64,000 nt of DNA. Origin: Paenibacillus sp. cl123 (GTDB lineage: Bacteria; Bacillota; Bacilli; Paenibacillales; NBRC-103111). Positions 1 to 7,031 of the stretch are shown here, in pieces (the stretch's first letter is position 1; each line of letters begins with the position of its first letter). Location of the stretch: contig NZ_FMYY01000001.1 in assembly GCF_900101595.1 (NCBI RefSeq), positions 120,735 through 184,734 of the forward strand. Reading direction: 5' to 3'. The translations under genes and the position numbers were made by a program. A model generated the notes under the pieces. That model had not been told where the DNA came from, searched no databases, and saw only the letters and a program-made list of their open reading frames with translations.

Positions 1-691
1 AGCTCGCCAATATGGCAAAGTAGCTACCTTCATGCCTAAACCGCTTTTCGGCGATAACGGCAGCGGGATGCACGTTCACCAATCGATCTTCAATGGCGAC
101 GAGCCTTTGTTCTACGACAAAAATGGCTATGCCAACCTGAGCGAAATGGCTCTGAACTATATCGGCGGTATTCTGTACCATGCACCTGCGCTGATCGCCT
201 TGACGAACCCGAGCACGAACTCGTTCAAGCGTTTGGTTCCTGGCTACGAAGCACCGGTTAACCTCGTATTCTCCAAAGGCAACCGTTCCGCAGCCGTCCG
301 TATTCCGATCGCTGCCGTTACGCCTAAAGGCTGTAGAATCGAGTTCCGTACGCCGGACAGCACGGCCAACCCTTACCTGGCATTTGCAGCTATGCTGCTC
401 GCAGGTCTGGATGGCATCAAGAAAAAGATCGATCCGCGCGAGCTGGGCTACGGTCCTTTCGACAAAAACATCTACGAGCTGTCCGATGCCGAGAAGAAAG
501 AAATCCGCAGCGTTCCAGGTACGCTCGACGAAGCGCTTAACGCTCTGGAAGCCGACTATGAGTTCCTGACAGAAGGCGGCGTCTTCTCCAAAGACTTCAT
601 CGACAACTACGTGGCTCTGAAGCGTGACGAAGCTAAAGCGGTAGCGATTCGCATCCATCCGCACGAGTATTCCTTGTACTTCGATCTGTAA
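1..691 (+). CDS. glnA: Glutamine synthetase, C-terminal part (5' end outside window)
   Basis: Makes glutamine from glutamate, ammonia and ATP in the cytoplasm. The reading frame is open from base 2 and runs to a TAA at 689-691, so the gene begins upstream of the window. Visible GS-I motifs are the [12 protein letters not shown]/glutamate-binding stretch, the NRSAAVRIP arginine loop and [15 protein letters not shown], with a typical C-terminus ending YFDL. The ATG at 32 is internal. A strong terminator follows directly. In Firmicutes this enzyme is usually co-transcribed with the repressor GlnR, which would lie upstream and is not visible here. Confidence 0.97.
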   Translation, partial: ARQYGKVATFMPKPLFGDNGSGMHVHQSIFNGDEPLFYDKNGYANLSEMALNYIGGILYHAPALIALTNPSTNSFKRLVPGYEAPVNLVFSKGNRSAAVRIPIAAVTPKGCRIEFRTPDSTANPYLAFAAMLLAGLDGIKKKIDPRELGYGPFDKNIYELSDAEKKEIRSVPGTLDEALNALEADYEFLTEGGVFSKDFIDNYVALKRDEAKAVAIRIHPHEYSLYFDL

Positions 692-700
692 GAAATATAA

Positions 701-744
701 AAGCTGCCTGAGGTCTTCGCAGACCTTGAGGCAGCTTTTTTTTA
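701..744 (+). terminator. Rho-independent terminator of glnA
   Basis: A hairpin with arms AAGCTGCCT(G)AGGTCT and its complement closes over a TTCGC-type loop and is followed by eight T residues. It sits nine bases after the glnA stop codon. Confidence 0.93.
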
Positions 745-813
745 GCTGCGGAACTATAAATTCATAGAGCCGGGAGTCGTTTATACAGCATGGACCCGAA
801 TGCGGAGACTATC

Positions 814-845
814 AGGACCTGGCCGGGCGGTCAGGTCCTTTCTAA
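814..845 (+). terminator. Weak hairpin in the glnA-acyltransferase gap
   Basis: The arms AGGACCTG and CAGGTCCT flank a ten-base GC-rich loop and are followed by a short T-rich stretch on the plus strand. It could be a remnant terminator. On the minus strand, where the acyltransferase ends, no T run follows. I see no other gene between 745 and 981. Confidence 0.3.
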
Positions 846-981
846 TACAACTATTGATGCCGGATCCAGAAGGTTCTCAAATCTGATGTTGACGGTATAT
901 CATAGCGTGACCGCGACCTCCCCTCTCCCGGGAAGGGATTCCATGGTGGATGGACAGGTTCGCTTCCGCAACTGCCGGTGT

Positions 982-2100
982 TTAGCTGCGTGTATCCGGC
1001 CAAGAGGCTCTTGGAGACGACATTTCCGGTCTTACAGGCTTGGCTGAGCTGGGCCCCGTTCGGCCGATCAGATAGATGCCTGCCCCGCTCATATTGAGCA
1101 GCCAGGCGATGCCGAGCGAGCCGAATAACCCAAGCGCAAATGCGACCGGGATAAACAGAAATACCGAAGCGGGAGATGAGACCGGGATGAGATACGGCAT
1201 GATATACACCTGAAGTCCCAGATGAATCCAATAAATCGCAAAGGAATAGTTGCTGACAACCAGAAGCGGCGTAGGGATTCGCTTTAGCCGGGATGCCAGA
1301 TAAAACAGCAGAATGATCACGCCGAAGGTATAGAACAGCACGTCAATCCGCTTGGAATGAACCGCTTCGATCACCCCGCTGCCGTTGAGGTAAAGCATGA
1401 TGCCGGCGAAGCCGATGACGACCGCCGCCGCCGCATATTTGTAAGACGCGCAGAAGGCTTTGAAGGCCGCATAGTTTCTGCCGCAGTAGTAGGCTGCCGT
1501 GAAGTAAGCCAGCCAGGCCGGGAAAGCAATCGGAACCAGTCTCTTCCAATAATATTCGTTAAACAACGGAGGGGAGAAATTGAACAGTCCGAGATAAGCA
1601 AGCGTGATGCCTAGAGAGACGGTCATGACCAGGGCGGGGGAGAAACGTTCCATCCGCAGTTTTTGAAACAGAGCATGCATCACGTAAAATTGAAAAATAA
1701 TAAGAATAAAATAACCGTGAAAATCGGCGAAGAACAGATTGCGGATGCTTTGAATCAGGAAGGCCCGGAGCACGTCTCCCGGATAGTGGCTAATAGCGAA
1801 GAGCAGCGCATAAATCAGAGCCATCGTGAGAAAAGGGAGGGCGATAAACTTCAGTCTTTTCGTAAAAAAGCCGGAAGGCAGACGATTCGGATACGAGTAA
1901 GAGAGCAGGAATTCGGAGATAAAAATAAACATCGGCGTGCCGAACATAAGCAGCATCTGACCGGATTCGAGAAGCTGAGCCATGGCGGCCGGAAGCTCAA
2001 GGGAATCGTACTTGCTGAATGTGATGGCATGGAGAAAGACAATAGCCAGACATGCGAGGCTTCGTAATAAAAAAATTTCATTTACTTGTTGTTTCGACAT
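982..2100 (-). CDS. Membrane acyltransferase (acyltransferase family 3)
   Basis: A 372-residue polytopic membrane protein of the acyltransferase-3 type that acylates sugars or polysaccharides at the membrane. The N-terminus shows the family signature RSLACLAIVFLHA, with the conserved Arg and His, followed by about ten hydrophobic segments; no SGNH esterase domain is fused. The start at 2100 (MSKQQ) is chosen over an upstream in-frame ATG at 2124 because AAGGGTG precedes it at good distance and the upstream ATG lies inside an operator. It is divergent from the PilZ-like gene and shares operator sites with it and with the EPS operon, so it probably decorates the EPS made by the main cluster. 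The substrate is not evident from sequence. Confidence 0.85.
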   Translation of the reverse strand: MSKQQVNEIFLLRSLACLAIVFLHAITFSKYDSLELPAAMAQLLESGQMLLMFGTPMFIFISEFLLSYSYPNRLPSGFFTKRLKFIALPFLTMALIYALLFAISHYPGDVLRAFLIQSIRNLFFADFHGYFILIIFQFYVMHALFQKLRMERFSPALVMTVSLGITLAYLGLFNFSPPLFNEYYWKRLVPIAFPAWLAYFTAAYYCGRNYAAFKAFCASYKYAAAAVVIGFAGIMLYLNGSGVIEAVHSKRIDVLFYTFGVIILLFYLASRLKRIPTPLLVVSNYSFAIYWIHLGLQVYIMPYLIPVSSPASVFLFIPVAFALGLFGSLGIAWLLNMSGAGIYLIGRTGPSSAKPVRPEMSSPRASWPDTRS

Positions 2101-2117
2101 GTTCTCACCCTTCGTAT

Positions 2118-2163
2118 GATACATTTTGTATCTATTATATCACTTTTGTAATAAGCGATGTAA
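2118..2163 (-). promoter_or_regulatory. Acyltransferase promoter with GATACA operator A
   Basis: On the minus strand a TATAAT (2134-2139) lies 18 bases from a weak TTACAT -35. A perfect operator, GATACATTTTGTATC (2118-2132), lies just after the -10, where a bound protein would block initiation. Confidence 0.7.
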
Positions 2164-2180
2164 TGGTTCTCCAGTACCCA

Positions 2181-2230
2181 TTGACTTGATACATTTTGTA
2201 TCTTATATTGTTTATGATACAAAATGTGTC
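2181..2230 (+). promoter_or_regulatory. PilZ-like gene promoter with operators B and C
   Basis: TTGACT (2181-2186) and TATATT (2204-2209) are 17 bases apart. The perfect operator GATACATTTTGTATC (2188-2202) fills the spacer exactly. A second site, GATACAAAATGTGTC (2216-2230, one mismatch), follows the -10. The geometry is that of direct repression. Confidence 0.75.
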
Positions 2231-2282
2231 GTTTGGGGCGGATAACCCTACATAACGGCTCACAAAGGAAGGGGAAGAGAAC

Positions 2283-2702
2283 ATGCAGGGGATTCCGGAT
2301 CTTCTAAAGATGGATTGCAGACTTTCCGTATCGCGTATCGATAACCGTCATGTGCAAACGAAGCAGGCGAAGGTTGAGCTCACCTATATGGACGGGAAAA
2401 CGGTCCGCTTTGTCAGCCAGCTGGCGCTTCCCGTGCACCGGCACATCATCGTATCGTTTACGCTTGCGCTTCCGGGGCGCACGGTCGTTTTCACAGGCAG
2501 GCTGGCGGGAAGCGTGAGCGCAAACGGCGTTCACCGCTACACGGCTATCCATACGCTGGATGAGGCAAGCCGGAAGGAACTGCTGAAGCTCATCGGTCAG
2601 CGCCAAGGCTACAAGGAGCTGCAGCGGGATAAAGCGGCGGACTGTTACCTGTTTTTTCACTCCGCGCCGGAGCCTGTCTCATCGATCGACAGGCTCGCCT
2701 AA
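2283..2702 (+). CDS. Small PilZ-like protein (putative)
   Basis: A 139-residue soluble protein with a good ribosome site (AAGGAAGGGG). The pattern of alternating hydrophobic strands, a GRLAGSV-type turn around residue 78 and a C-terminal helix ending KLIGQRQ resembles PilZ domains. The RxxxR and D/NxSxxG c-di-GMP-binding motifs are not clear, so c-di-GMP binding cannot be claimed. Its promoter carries two operators shared with the EPS operon, which suggests a role linked to EPS or surface behaviour. It ends 12 bases from the convergent phosphoesterase gene with no obvious terminator between them. The family assignment is by overall pattern only and is uncertain. Confidence 0.5.
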   Translation: MQGIPDLLKMDCRLSVSRIDNRHVQTKQAKVELTYMDGKTVRFVSQLALPVHRHIIVSFTLALPGRTVVFTGRLAGSVSANGVHRYTAIHTLDEASRKELLKLIGQRQGYKELQRDKAADCYLFFHSAPEPVSSIDRLA

Positions 2703-2714
2703 GCAGGGGCATGC

Positions 2715-3497
2715 TCATAGCTCATGAATCGTAACTTCGCTCCGCACCAGAAATCTGGCATTAAAAGCTGTTTGCCCCAGTCCCTTCGAAATGTAATAAG
2801 CCCCGTTATTCGTCGTGTGCAGCCCCTTGTATATCCCCCTGGCCGGCAGCGGTCCCATCGGTCTGAAGCGGAAAAACAGCGGCACGTTAAGCTGCCTGCC
2901 GTGCAGATGGCCTGCCATCAAATATCCGAACGGACGGTTCAGCTTCAGTACAATATTCGGATCATGGGTGATGACGACCGTGGGTTTATTCGGGGTAGTC
3001 CCGGAGAAAGCCAGGGCGGGATTGCTCTTGCCGCTGCTCAGATCATCGATGCCGACGAGCTGGAAGCGGGGGAAATCGACCGATTCATTGCGAAGCACTC
3101 TAATTCCGTAAAGCTCGATAAAACGAATCAGCCTCCGCACCTTGGGCTGCTGATAATCATGATTGCCCAGTACGGCATAAGCCGGAATAGCGCTGTCCCG
3201 GATAACGGCCAAGTACCGCCCCAGCCGGGGAAGCTGCGCGGGAAGCTTGGTGAAGTCTCCGGTTACAAACAGGTAGTCCGGTTTCTCTTCCGTCAAGACG
3301 CGTCTGATCCTTGCAGGGGGAATCCGCATTCTCTCCACATGCAGATCGCTAAGCTGCAGCGCCTTGATGCCAATTCCGGCGTGGAAGCGGATGCGCTCCA
3401 CCTTCAGCCACTGGGTGGGCAGGATCAGCAAGGCGTATACAAGCAGCGCAGCGGTAAGCAGAGCAGCCGTCACGGCTATAATCGTGAATATATTCAT
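2715..3497 (-). CDS. Membrane-anchored metallophosphoesterase
   Basis: A calcineurin-like phosphoesterase of 260 residues with one N-terminal membrane segment (about residues 2-24), so the catalytic domain probably faces outward. The metal-binding motifs are all present in order: SDLH, TGD, GNHD, THD and GHLHGRQ. This matches the YkuE/YaeI group, which in Bacillus acts at the cell surface; the natural substrate is not known from sequence. An in-frame GTG three bases upstream is possible, but the ATG at 3497 is better placed after AAGGAAGG. Its 5' end faces the terminator of peptide gene 1. Confidence 0.88.
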   Translation of the reverse strand: MNIFTIIAVTAALLTAALLVYALLILPTQWLKVERIRFHAGIGIKALQLSDLHVERMRIPPARIRRVLTEEKPDYLFVTGDFTKLPAQLPRLGRYLAVIRDSAIPAYAVLGNHDYQQPKVRRLIRFIELYGIRVLRNESVDFPRFQLVGIDDLSSGKSNPALAFSGTTPNKPTVVITHDPNIVLKLNRPFGYLMAGHLHGRQLNVPLFFRFRPMGPLPARGIYKGLHTTNNGAYYISKGLGQTAFNARFLVRSEVTIHEL

Positions 3498-3574
3498 CAC
3501 CTTCCTTGCCCATGCGTTCGTGACTTAATTGTAGCATGCGGCAGGGGAGAAGAAAAACCTGCGCGCTGCAAAAA

Positions 3575-3616
3575 GACCTGTATGCTGCTCTCAAGCAAGA
3601 GCAGGATATCAGGTCT
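3575..3616 (-). terminator. Terminator of peptide gene 1
   Basis: Read on the minus strand, the arms AGACCTG(A)TA.C and their complement CAGGTCT enclose an inner GCTCTTGC...GAGAGC stem and are followed by TTTTT. It lies 24 bases after the peptide stop codon. Confidence 0.7.
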
Positions 3617-3639
3617 GATCGTCGACTTGGGATCAAGTC

Positions 3640-3804
3640 TTATTTGGGAAGAGGTCCCCAGGTGTGGTCCTGACGCAAGCATACTTTTTCCGGAGGATTT
3701 GTATGCTCAACCGTTGCGATTTTAATGCAGCTGGATAAGCCGGTTTCAAAAACGATGGATTCATGTTTCACGATTTCCGGCTTGCTGTACAACTTTTTGC
3801 TCAT
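3640..3804 (-). CDS. Putative RiPP precursor peptide 1 (54 aa)
   Basis: A short gene below the usual ORF size cut-off. The ATG at 3804 follows AGGGAGCTGACAAAT. The peptide begins MSKKLYSKPEIVKHESIVFE, continues TGLSSCIKIATVEHTNP and ends TWGPLPK. Tyr6-Ser-Lys-Pro9 fits the YxxP motif that lasso-type B1/PqqD-like proteins recognise in leaders. It is 34/52 identical to peptide 2 at 13097-13255; conserved features are FETGLSSCIK, Cys26, Cys42 and a late TW. It sits divergent to the module operon that encodes a PqqD-like protein, kinase, peptidase and exporter. Being the substrate of that module is inference. The C-terminus is Lys, not the Ser phosphorylated in known kinase-bearing lasso systems. 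Confidence 0.8.
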   Translation of the reverse strand: MSKKLYSKPEIVKHESIVFETGLSSCIKIATVEHTNPPEKVCLRQDHTWGPLPK

Positions 3805-3837
3805 ATTTGTCAGCTCCCTGTTCTTGATATGGTGATT

Positions 3838-3889
3838 GATACAATTTGTATCTAGGACTATTATACAATATCCTTTTCTTTTTTAGCAA
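3838..3889 (-). promoter_or_regulatory. Peptide 1 promoter with operator D
   Basis: On the minus strand, TTGCTA (3884-3889), an 18-base spacer and a perfect TATAAT (3860-3865) are followed seven bases later by the perfect operator GATACAATTTGTATC (3838-3852). Bases 3890-4008 up to the next operator show no gene. Confidence 0.8.
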
Positions 3890-4008
3890 GCCTATTGATT
3901 AAAATTTGATTTCTAGGAGTTTTGACGCATTTTGGCGAATATTTGGCGATTGAAAGCAAAGAAATCAGAGCCTAGCTTTGCGGGCGGAATACATCAAAAA
4001 AATATTAA

Positions 4009-4045
4009 GATACAAATTGTATCGAAAGGCGAAAGCGTGTATAAT
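4009..4045 (+). promoter_or_regulatory. xre promoter with operator E
   Basis: The perfect operator GATACAAATTGTATC (4009-4023) overlaps a TTGTAT -35 (4017-4022); a perfect TATAAT (4040-4045) lies 17 bases further. This is the expected arrangement for an autoregulated repressor gene. Confidence 0.75.
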
Positions 4046-4116
4046 GTAACATAAACCACAAAAAGTTTGGGGGACGGAATGTTGATCAGTACAAGAGAGA
4101 GGAAGGATAGGCAACC

Positions 4117-4323
4117 ATGAAGTTAGGAAAGAGAATTTCCCAGCTTAGGGAAACAAGACAGTTGACACAGGGCGAGCTGGCGCAAATACTCGGGGTAACC
4201 CGCGCAGCGCTTTCTCATTATGAGAATGACCGCAGGCAGCCGGCCTACGATACTTTGAAGAAGATCGCGCAATACTTTTCCGTAAGCGTAGAGTATGTAA
4301 TGGAAGAAGTGGAAAGCAAGTAA
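4117..4323 (+). CDS. Xre-family repressor, single-domain (68 aa)
   Basis: The protein is almost only a helix-turn-helix of the HTH_3/Cro-C1 type: residues 1-60 contain LTQGELAQILGVTRAALSHYENDR, the turn and recognition helix, then a short tail. The recognition helix (TRAALSHYEND) is very close to those of the two Xre proteins at 37302 and 38091 (SRASLSHYEKN and SRASLCHYEKS), which suggests a common operator. Its own promoter carries a perfect GATACA operator. It is the first gene ahead of the peptide-modification operon, which has its own operator-bearing promoter at 4391. A role as local autoregulated repressor of the module is inferred. Confidence 0.88.
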   Translation: MKLGKRISQLRETRQLTQGELAQILGVTRAALSHYENDRRQPAYDTLKKIAQYFSVSVEYVMEEVESK

Positions 4324-4390
4324 AAAGAATCCTATAACATGAGATGAATACGCTTTCTAACGAGCCGGGGAGAAAAACGTCGGGAATGGC

Positions 4391-4445
4391 TTGACATGAT
4401 ACAATTCGTGTACTAAAGTAGGGTTTGAGTGATACGAATTGTATC
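4391..4445 (+). promoter_or_regulatory. Module operon promoter with operators F and G
   Basis: TTGACA (4391-4396) and TAAAGT (4414-4419) are 17 bases apart with a degenerate operator GATACAATTCGTGTA (4398-4412) in the spacer. A better site, GATACGAATTGTATC (4431-4445, one mismatch), follows 33 bases downstream. The same two-site arrangement recurs at the EPS promoter. Confidence 0.75.
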
Positions 4446-4499
4446 CTTTTGTTTAATTCTAAGTAAATAGGGTAGCGAGAAAACGACTTGGAGGGTACC

Positions 4500-5462
4500 A
4501 TGCTGATCCCTTTTTTGCAAGCCTTATACCATGACCATCTGCCCTTCCCGCGAACGGAGGAAGAATACCGGCAATTGATGGAAGAGATCGAACTATTCGT
4601 GCTGGCTCCGCAAGTGCATCATCTGCTCCAAGCGGGCGGCCGGCATGAGGAAATTCCCGCCTGGTTTCGGGAGAAGCTGAAGGAAAGAACGGCGCAGGCC
4701 AGCTATCACAACATGTTTATGAAGCATAAAGAGGACGAGATTTTGCAGCTGTTCGAAAGACAAGGGCGCCGGGTTATTCCGTTGAAAGGCATTCAGTTCG
4801 CCAAGCGTTATTTTGGCCATTTTGCCGCAAGGGTGACAAGCGATATTGATCTGCTGATTCCTGCCGCCGAGCTTCAGCAGGCTATCGCTCTGGTCGAGAC
4901 GCTCGGCTACGAATTCGAGATTGTCAAAGATCACCATGCGAGGCTGCAGAAGAAAGACGGACTTATGGTCGAGCTTCATTGGACGCTTGACAAGCTGCAG
5001 TGGTCCGAGCTGCGCGCCGAGCCTTTCTGGAACAGCGCCGAGCCGCTTGGGGAGTTTCAGCATGTCAAGCAGCTCTCCGCTTTGCATACATTTTATTTTA
5101 TATGTCTGCACGGAGCCAGGCATCAGATGGATTCCGTCCGTTATGTGCTGGATGTTGCCCAAATGCTGCATTCCGCCCAGGACGAAATCCCGCTGCGCGC
5201 GCTGATGGAGCTGGCCCGCCAGGATAAGACCTCGAGAAGAATACAGGCCGTATTGTCGATTGTGTACTCCCAATTTCCGCTTCTCCAATCCAGCCATCCT
5301 CTTCCCTTCGATATTCTGGATACGCATTGGGACTATCCGACGATCAGGAATGCGAGACTCGGGATCAGGTCCAACAAATATTACAGGTATAAACTGTTTT
5401 TCCGGCATTTTATATTCGATACGCTTAAGCATCAGATGAAGTCGGTTCGCAAGGCTTATTAA
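4500..5462 (+). CDS. Nucleotidyltransferase-fold protein (NTP_transf_5 type)
   Basis: A 320-residue protein with the signature of the nucleotidyltransferase family often found in lasso-peptide and PqqD-containing clusters: LKGIQFAKRYF, then TSDIDLLIP with the metal-binding pair Asp115 and Asp117. Known family members are presumed to transfer a nucleotide to a small molecule, peptide or protein. The start is the ATG at 4500 after GGAGGG; an in-frame TTG at 4488 overlaps that ribosome site and is rejected. It is the first gene of the module operon under promoter 4391. A peptide-modifying role follows from its neighbours and is not shown by the sequence itself. Confidence 0.8.
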   Translation: MLIPFLQALYHDHLPFPRTEEEYRQLMEEIELFVLAPQVHHLLQAGGRHEEIPAWFREKLKERTAQASYHNMFMKHKEDEILQLFERQGRRVIPLKGIQFAKRYFGHFAARVTSDIDLLIPAAELQQAIALVETLGYEFEIVKDHHARLQKKDGLMVELHWTLDKLQWSELRAEPFWNSAEPLGEFQHVKQLSALHTFYFICLHGARHQMDSVRYVLDVAQMLHSAQDEIPLRALMELARQDKTSRRIQAVLSIVYSQFPLLQSSHPLPFDILDTHWDYPTIRNARLGIRSNKYYRYKLFFRHFIFDTLKHQMKSVRKAY

Positions 5463-5489
5463 GATGCGGCGCAAGGAGCTGATAACGAC

Positions 5490-6290
5490 ATGACAAGGAT
5501 CAAGGCCAAGATTGAAGTCGATATCGCGGACCATCACGTAGTCTTCGAGACGCAATCGGAGTGGATAGCGGCGTATATCCGGGATAAATTCGCCGAGCTG
5601 GCTGTCGAAGCCTCAGGCGCGGAGGCCGATCTGTATATTGCCGTAGAGGATGGGTACGGCGAAGCCTTCGTGGATTACGATGTGGCCGCCGAACGGGACG
5701 GCGAGCGTGTGATCTATACGCGCACGGATTACAGAATTGAGCTGGACAGCTCGTACCGGACGGCGCAGGTGGGGGTTTATGATGATTTTGCTTTAAAGCA
5801 TGCGCTTGTCAATGTATTCAGCGCCTTTCTCACTCACCGGGAATGGGGACTGCTAGTTCATTCCTCCTGCATGCTGCAAAGCGGGCGCTCTTACTTGTTC
5901 GCCGGCCATTCCGGGGCGGGAAAGTCAACGGTTGCCCAGCTCTCCTACCCAAGACCTATTTTGTCGGATGAAGCGACACTGCTTCGGATAACGGAAGAAG
6001 GGGTTCAGGTGTATACGTCCCCGTTTCGCAGCGATACCCGGATGCCGGAGCTGAAGGGACCGTACCCCCTGGCGGCGGTTCAGTTTCTGCGCCAGTCTCC
6101 GGAAAACAGGCGGGTGCCCGTCTCCAAGGTCGAGGGGGTCGTAGGACTGATGAACCGCGTCTTTTATTGGGCGCATGATCCGGAGGAGACGAGAAAGGTG
6201 CTGCGCTTATGCCGGAAACTTATCGAGCATGTGCCTGCCTATGACCTGCATTTTCAGAAAAACGATACCTTCTGGGAGGAAATATCATGA
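5490..6290 (+). CDS. HPr-kinase-like kinase of peptide-modification type
   Basis: A 266-residue protein resembling HPrK/lasso-peptide kinases. The P-loop is GHSGAGKST at residues 139-147, preceded by VHSS (His124) and followed by LSDEA (Asp160, Glu161), the HPrK-type catalytic pattern. In paeninodin-type clusters such kinases phosphorylate the C-terminal Ser of the precursor. Neither peptide here ends in Ser, so if it is a kinase of these peptides it must use another residue; the conserved Ser/Thr around residues 21-36 are candidates. It starts after AAGGAGCTG and overlaps the next gene by ATGA, consistent with tight translational coupling. Confidence 0.82.
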   Translation: MTRIKAKIEVDIADHHVVFETQSEWIAAYIRDKFAELAVEASGAEADLYIAVEDGYGEAFVDYDVAAERDGERVIYTRTDYRIELDSSYRTAQVGVYDDFALKHALVNVFSAFLTHREWGLLVHSSCMLQSGRSYLFAGHSGAGKSTVAQLSYPRPILSDEATLLRITEEGVQVYTSPFRSDTRMPELKGPYPLAAVQFLRQSPENRRVPVSKVEGVVGLMNRVFYWAHDPEETRKVLRLCRKLIEHVPAYDLHFQKNDTFWEEIS

Positions 6291-6571
6291 CCAATCCGAT
6301 TGTTTCAACTGCGTACCGCCGGGCGGCGAATGCCGAAGCCTTTGAAGTCGAAGGGCAGTGGGTGATCATGCATGCGGATCAATATACGATAACGAAGCTC
6401 AATGAAGTGGGCGGCCTGATCTGGTCGAAGCTGGGCGAGGAGCAGACCTCGGAAGCGCTGGTCGGCGCGATCCTGGATCAATACGAGATAACGGAGCCGG
6501 AGGCGGAGCGGGACGTGGACGCATTCCTGACGCAGCTGCTTCAGCTCGGTCTGATCGAGTATGCGGGCTAG
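6287..6571 (+). CDS. PqqD-like RiPP recognition protein (B1 type)
   Basis: At 94 residues this has the PqqD pattern: a small N-terminal beta region, then ITKLNEVGGLIWSKLGEEQT and a helical part ending DAFLTQLLQLGLIEY. PqqD and lasso B1 proteins bind the leader peptide and present it to modifying enzymes. Its start overlaps the kinase stop (ATGA), and the peptidase start lies inside its end, so the three genes are translationally coupled. This is the strongest argument that the operon processes a ribosomal peptide. PqqD homologues also occur in EPS clusters without a known peptide, so the link remains an inference. Confidence 0.85.
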   Translation: MTNPIVSTAYRRAANAEAFEVEGQWVIMHADQYTITKLNEVGGLIWSKLGEEQTSEALVGAILDQYEITEPEAERDVDAFLTQLLQLGLIEYAG

Positions 6572-7031
6572 CGGACAGACGGCGCAGGCGATCCGCCGAA
6601 TGCTGGCCTCCAAAGGATACGTCGACATTCCGTCGCATGGGGTAAGCATGTTTCCTCTGATCCGCACCGGCAATATTTGCAGGTTCGAGCCTTTCTCGGC
6701 CGAGCGCCTGCAGGCGGGCGATATTTTGCTTTATTTGTCGGATAAAGGCGTATTGGTCGGCCACCGCTATTGCCGGCAGACGAGGGAGAACGGGCGGACG
6801 CTGTTTATTTGCAAGGGAGATTCTCAGGATTACGACGATCCTCCGCTGACAAGCGAGCAGCTGCTCGGCAGACTGGTCTCGATCCGCAAGGGGCGCGTCG
6901 AGCTTCGGGCGGACGGCCTGCTGCTGGCGGGCTGGGGCAAGATCATCATCCGGCTGCCGCTCCTATCCACCGGTATCCACTGGTATCTGAGAGCGGCAAG
7001 AAAACTACGGGGAATGAAGGCTGTTACATGA
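6561..7031 (+). CDS. S24/S26-type peptidase, SipW/Sec11-like Ser-His variant, no membrane anchor
   Basis: A 156-residue protein with the signal-peptidase fold: SHGVSMFPLIRTGN holds the nucleophile Ser29, GDILLY follows, then VGHRYC places a His (His68) where bacterial type I peptidases have Lys, then FICKGDSQDYDDPP and the closing LLGRLV. This order is that of the SipW/archaeal-eukaryotic Sec11 group. Unlike those, it lacks an N-terminal membrane helix. It occupies the place where lasso clusters carry the transglutaminase-like B2 protease, so it may remove the leader of the short peptides. Bounds overlap both neighbours (11 nt with the PqqD gene, ATGA with the exporter). Confidence 0.8.
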   Translation: MRASGQTAQAIRRMLASKGYVDIPSHGVSMFPLIRTGNICRFEPFSAERLQAGDILLYLSDKGVLVGHRYCRQTRENGRTLFICKGDSQDYDDPPLTSEQLLGRLVSIRKGRVELRADGLLLAGWGKIIIRLPLLSTGIHWYLRAARKLRGMKAVT

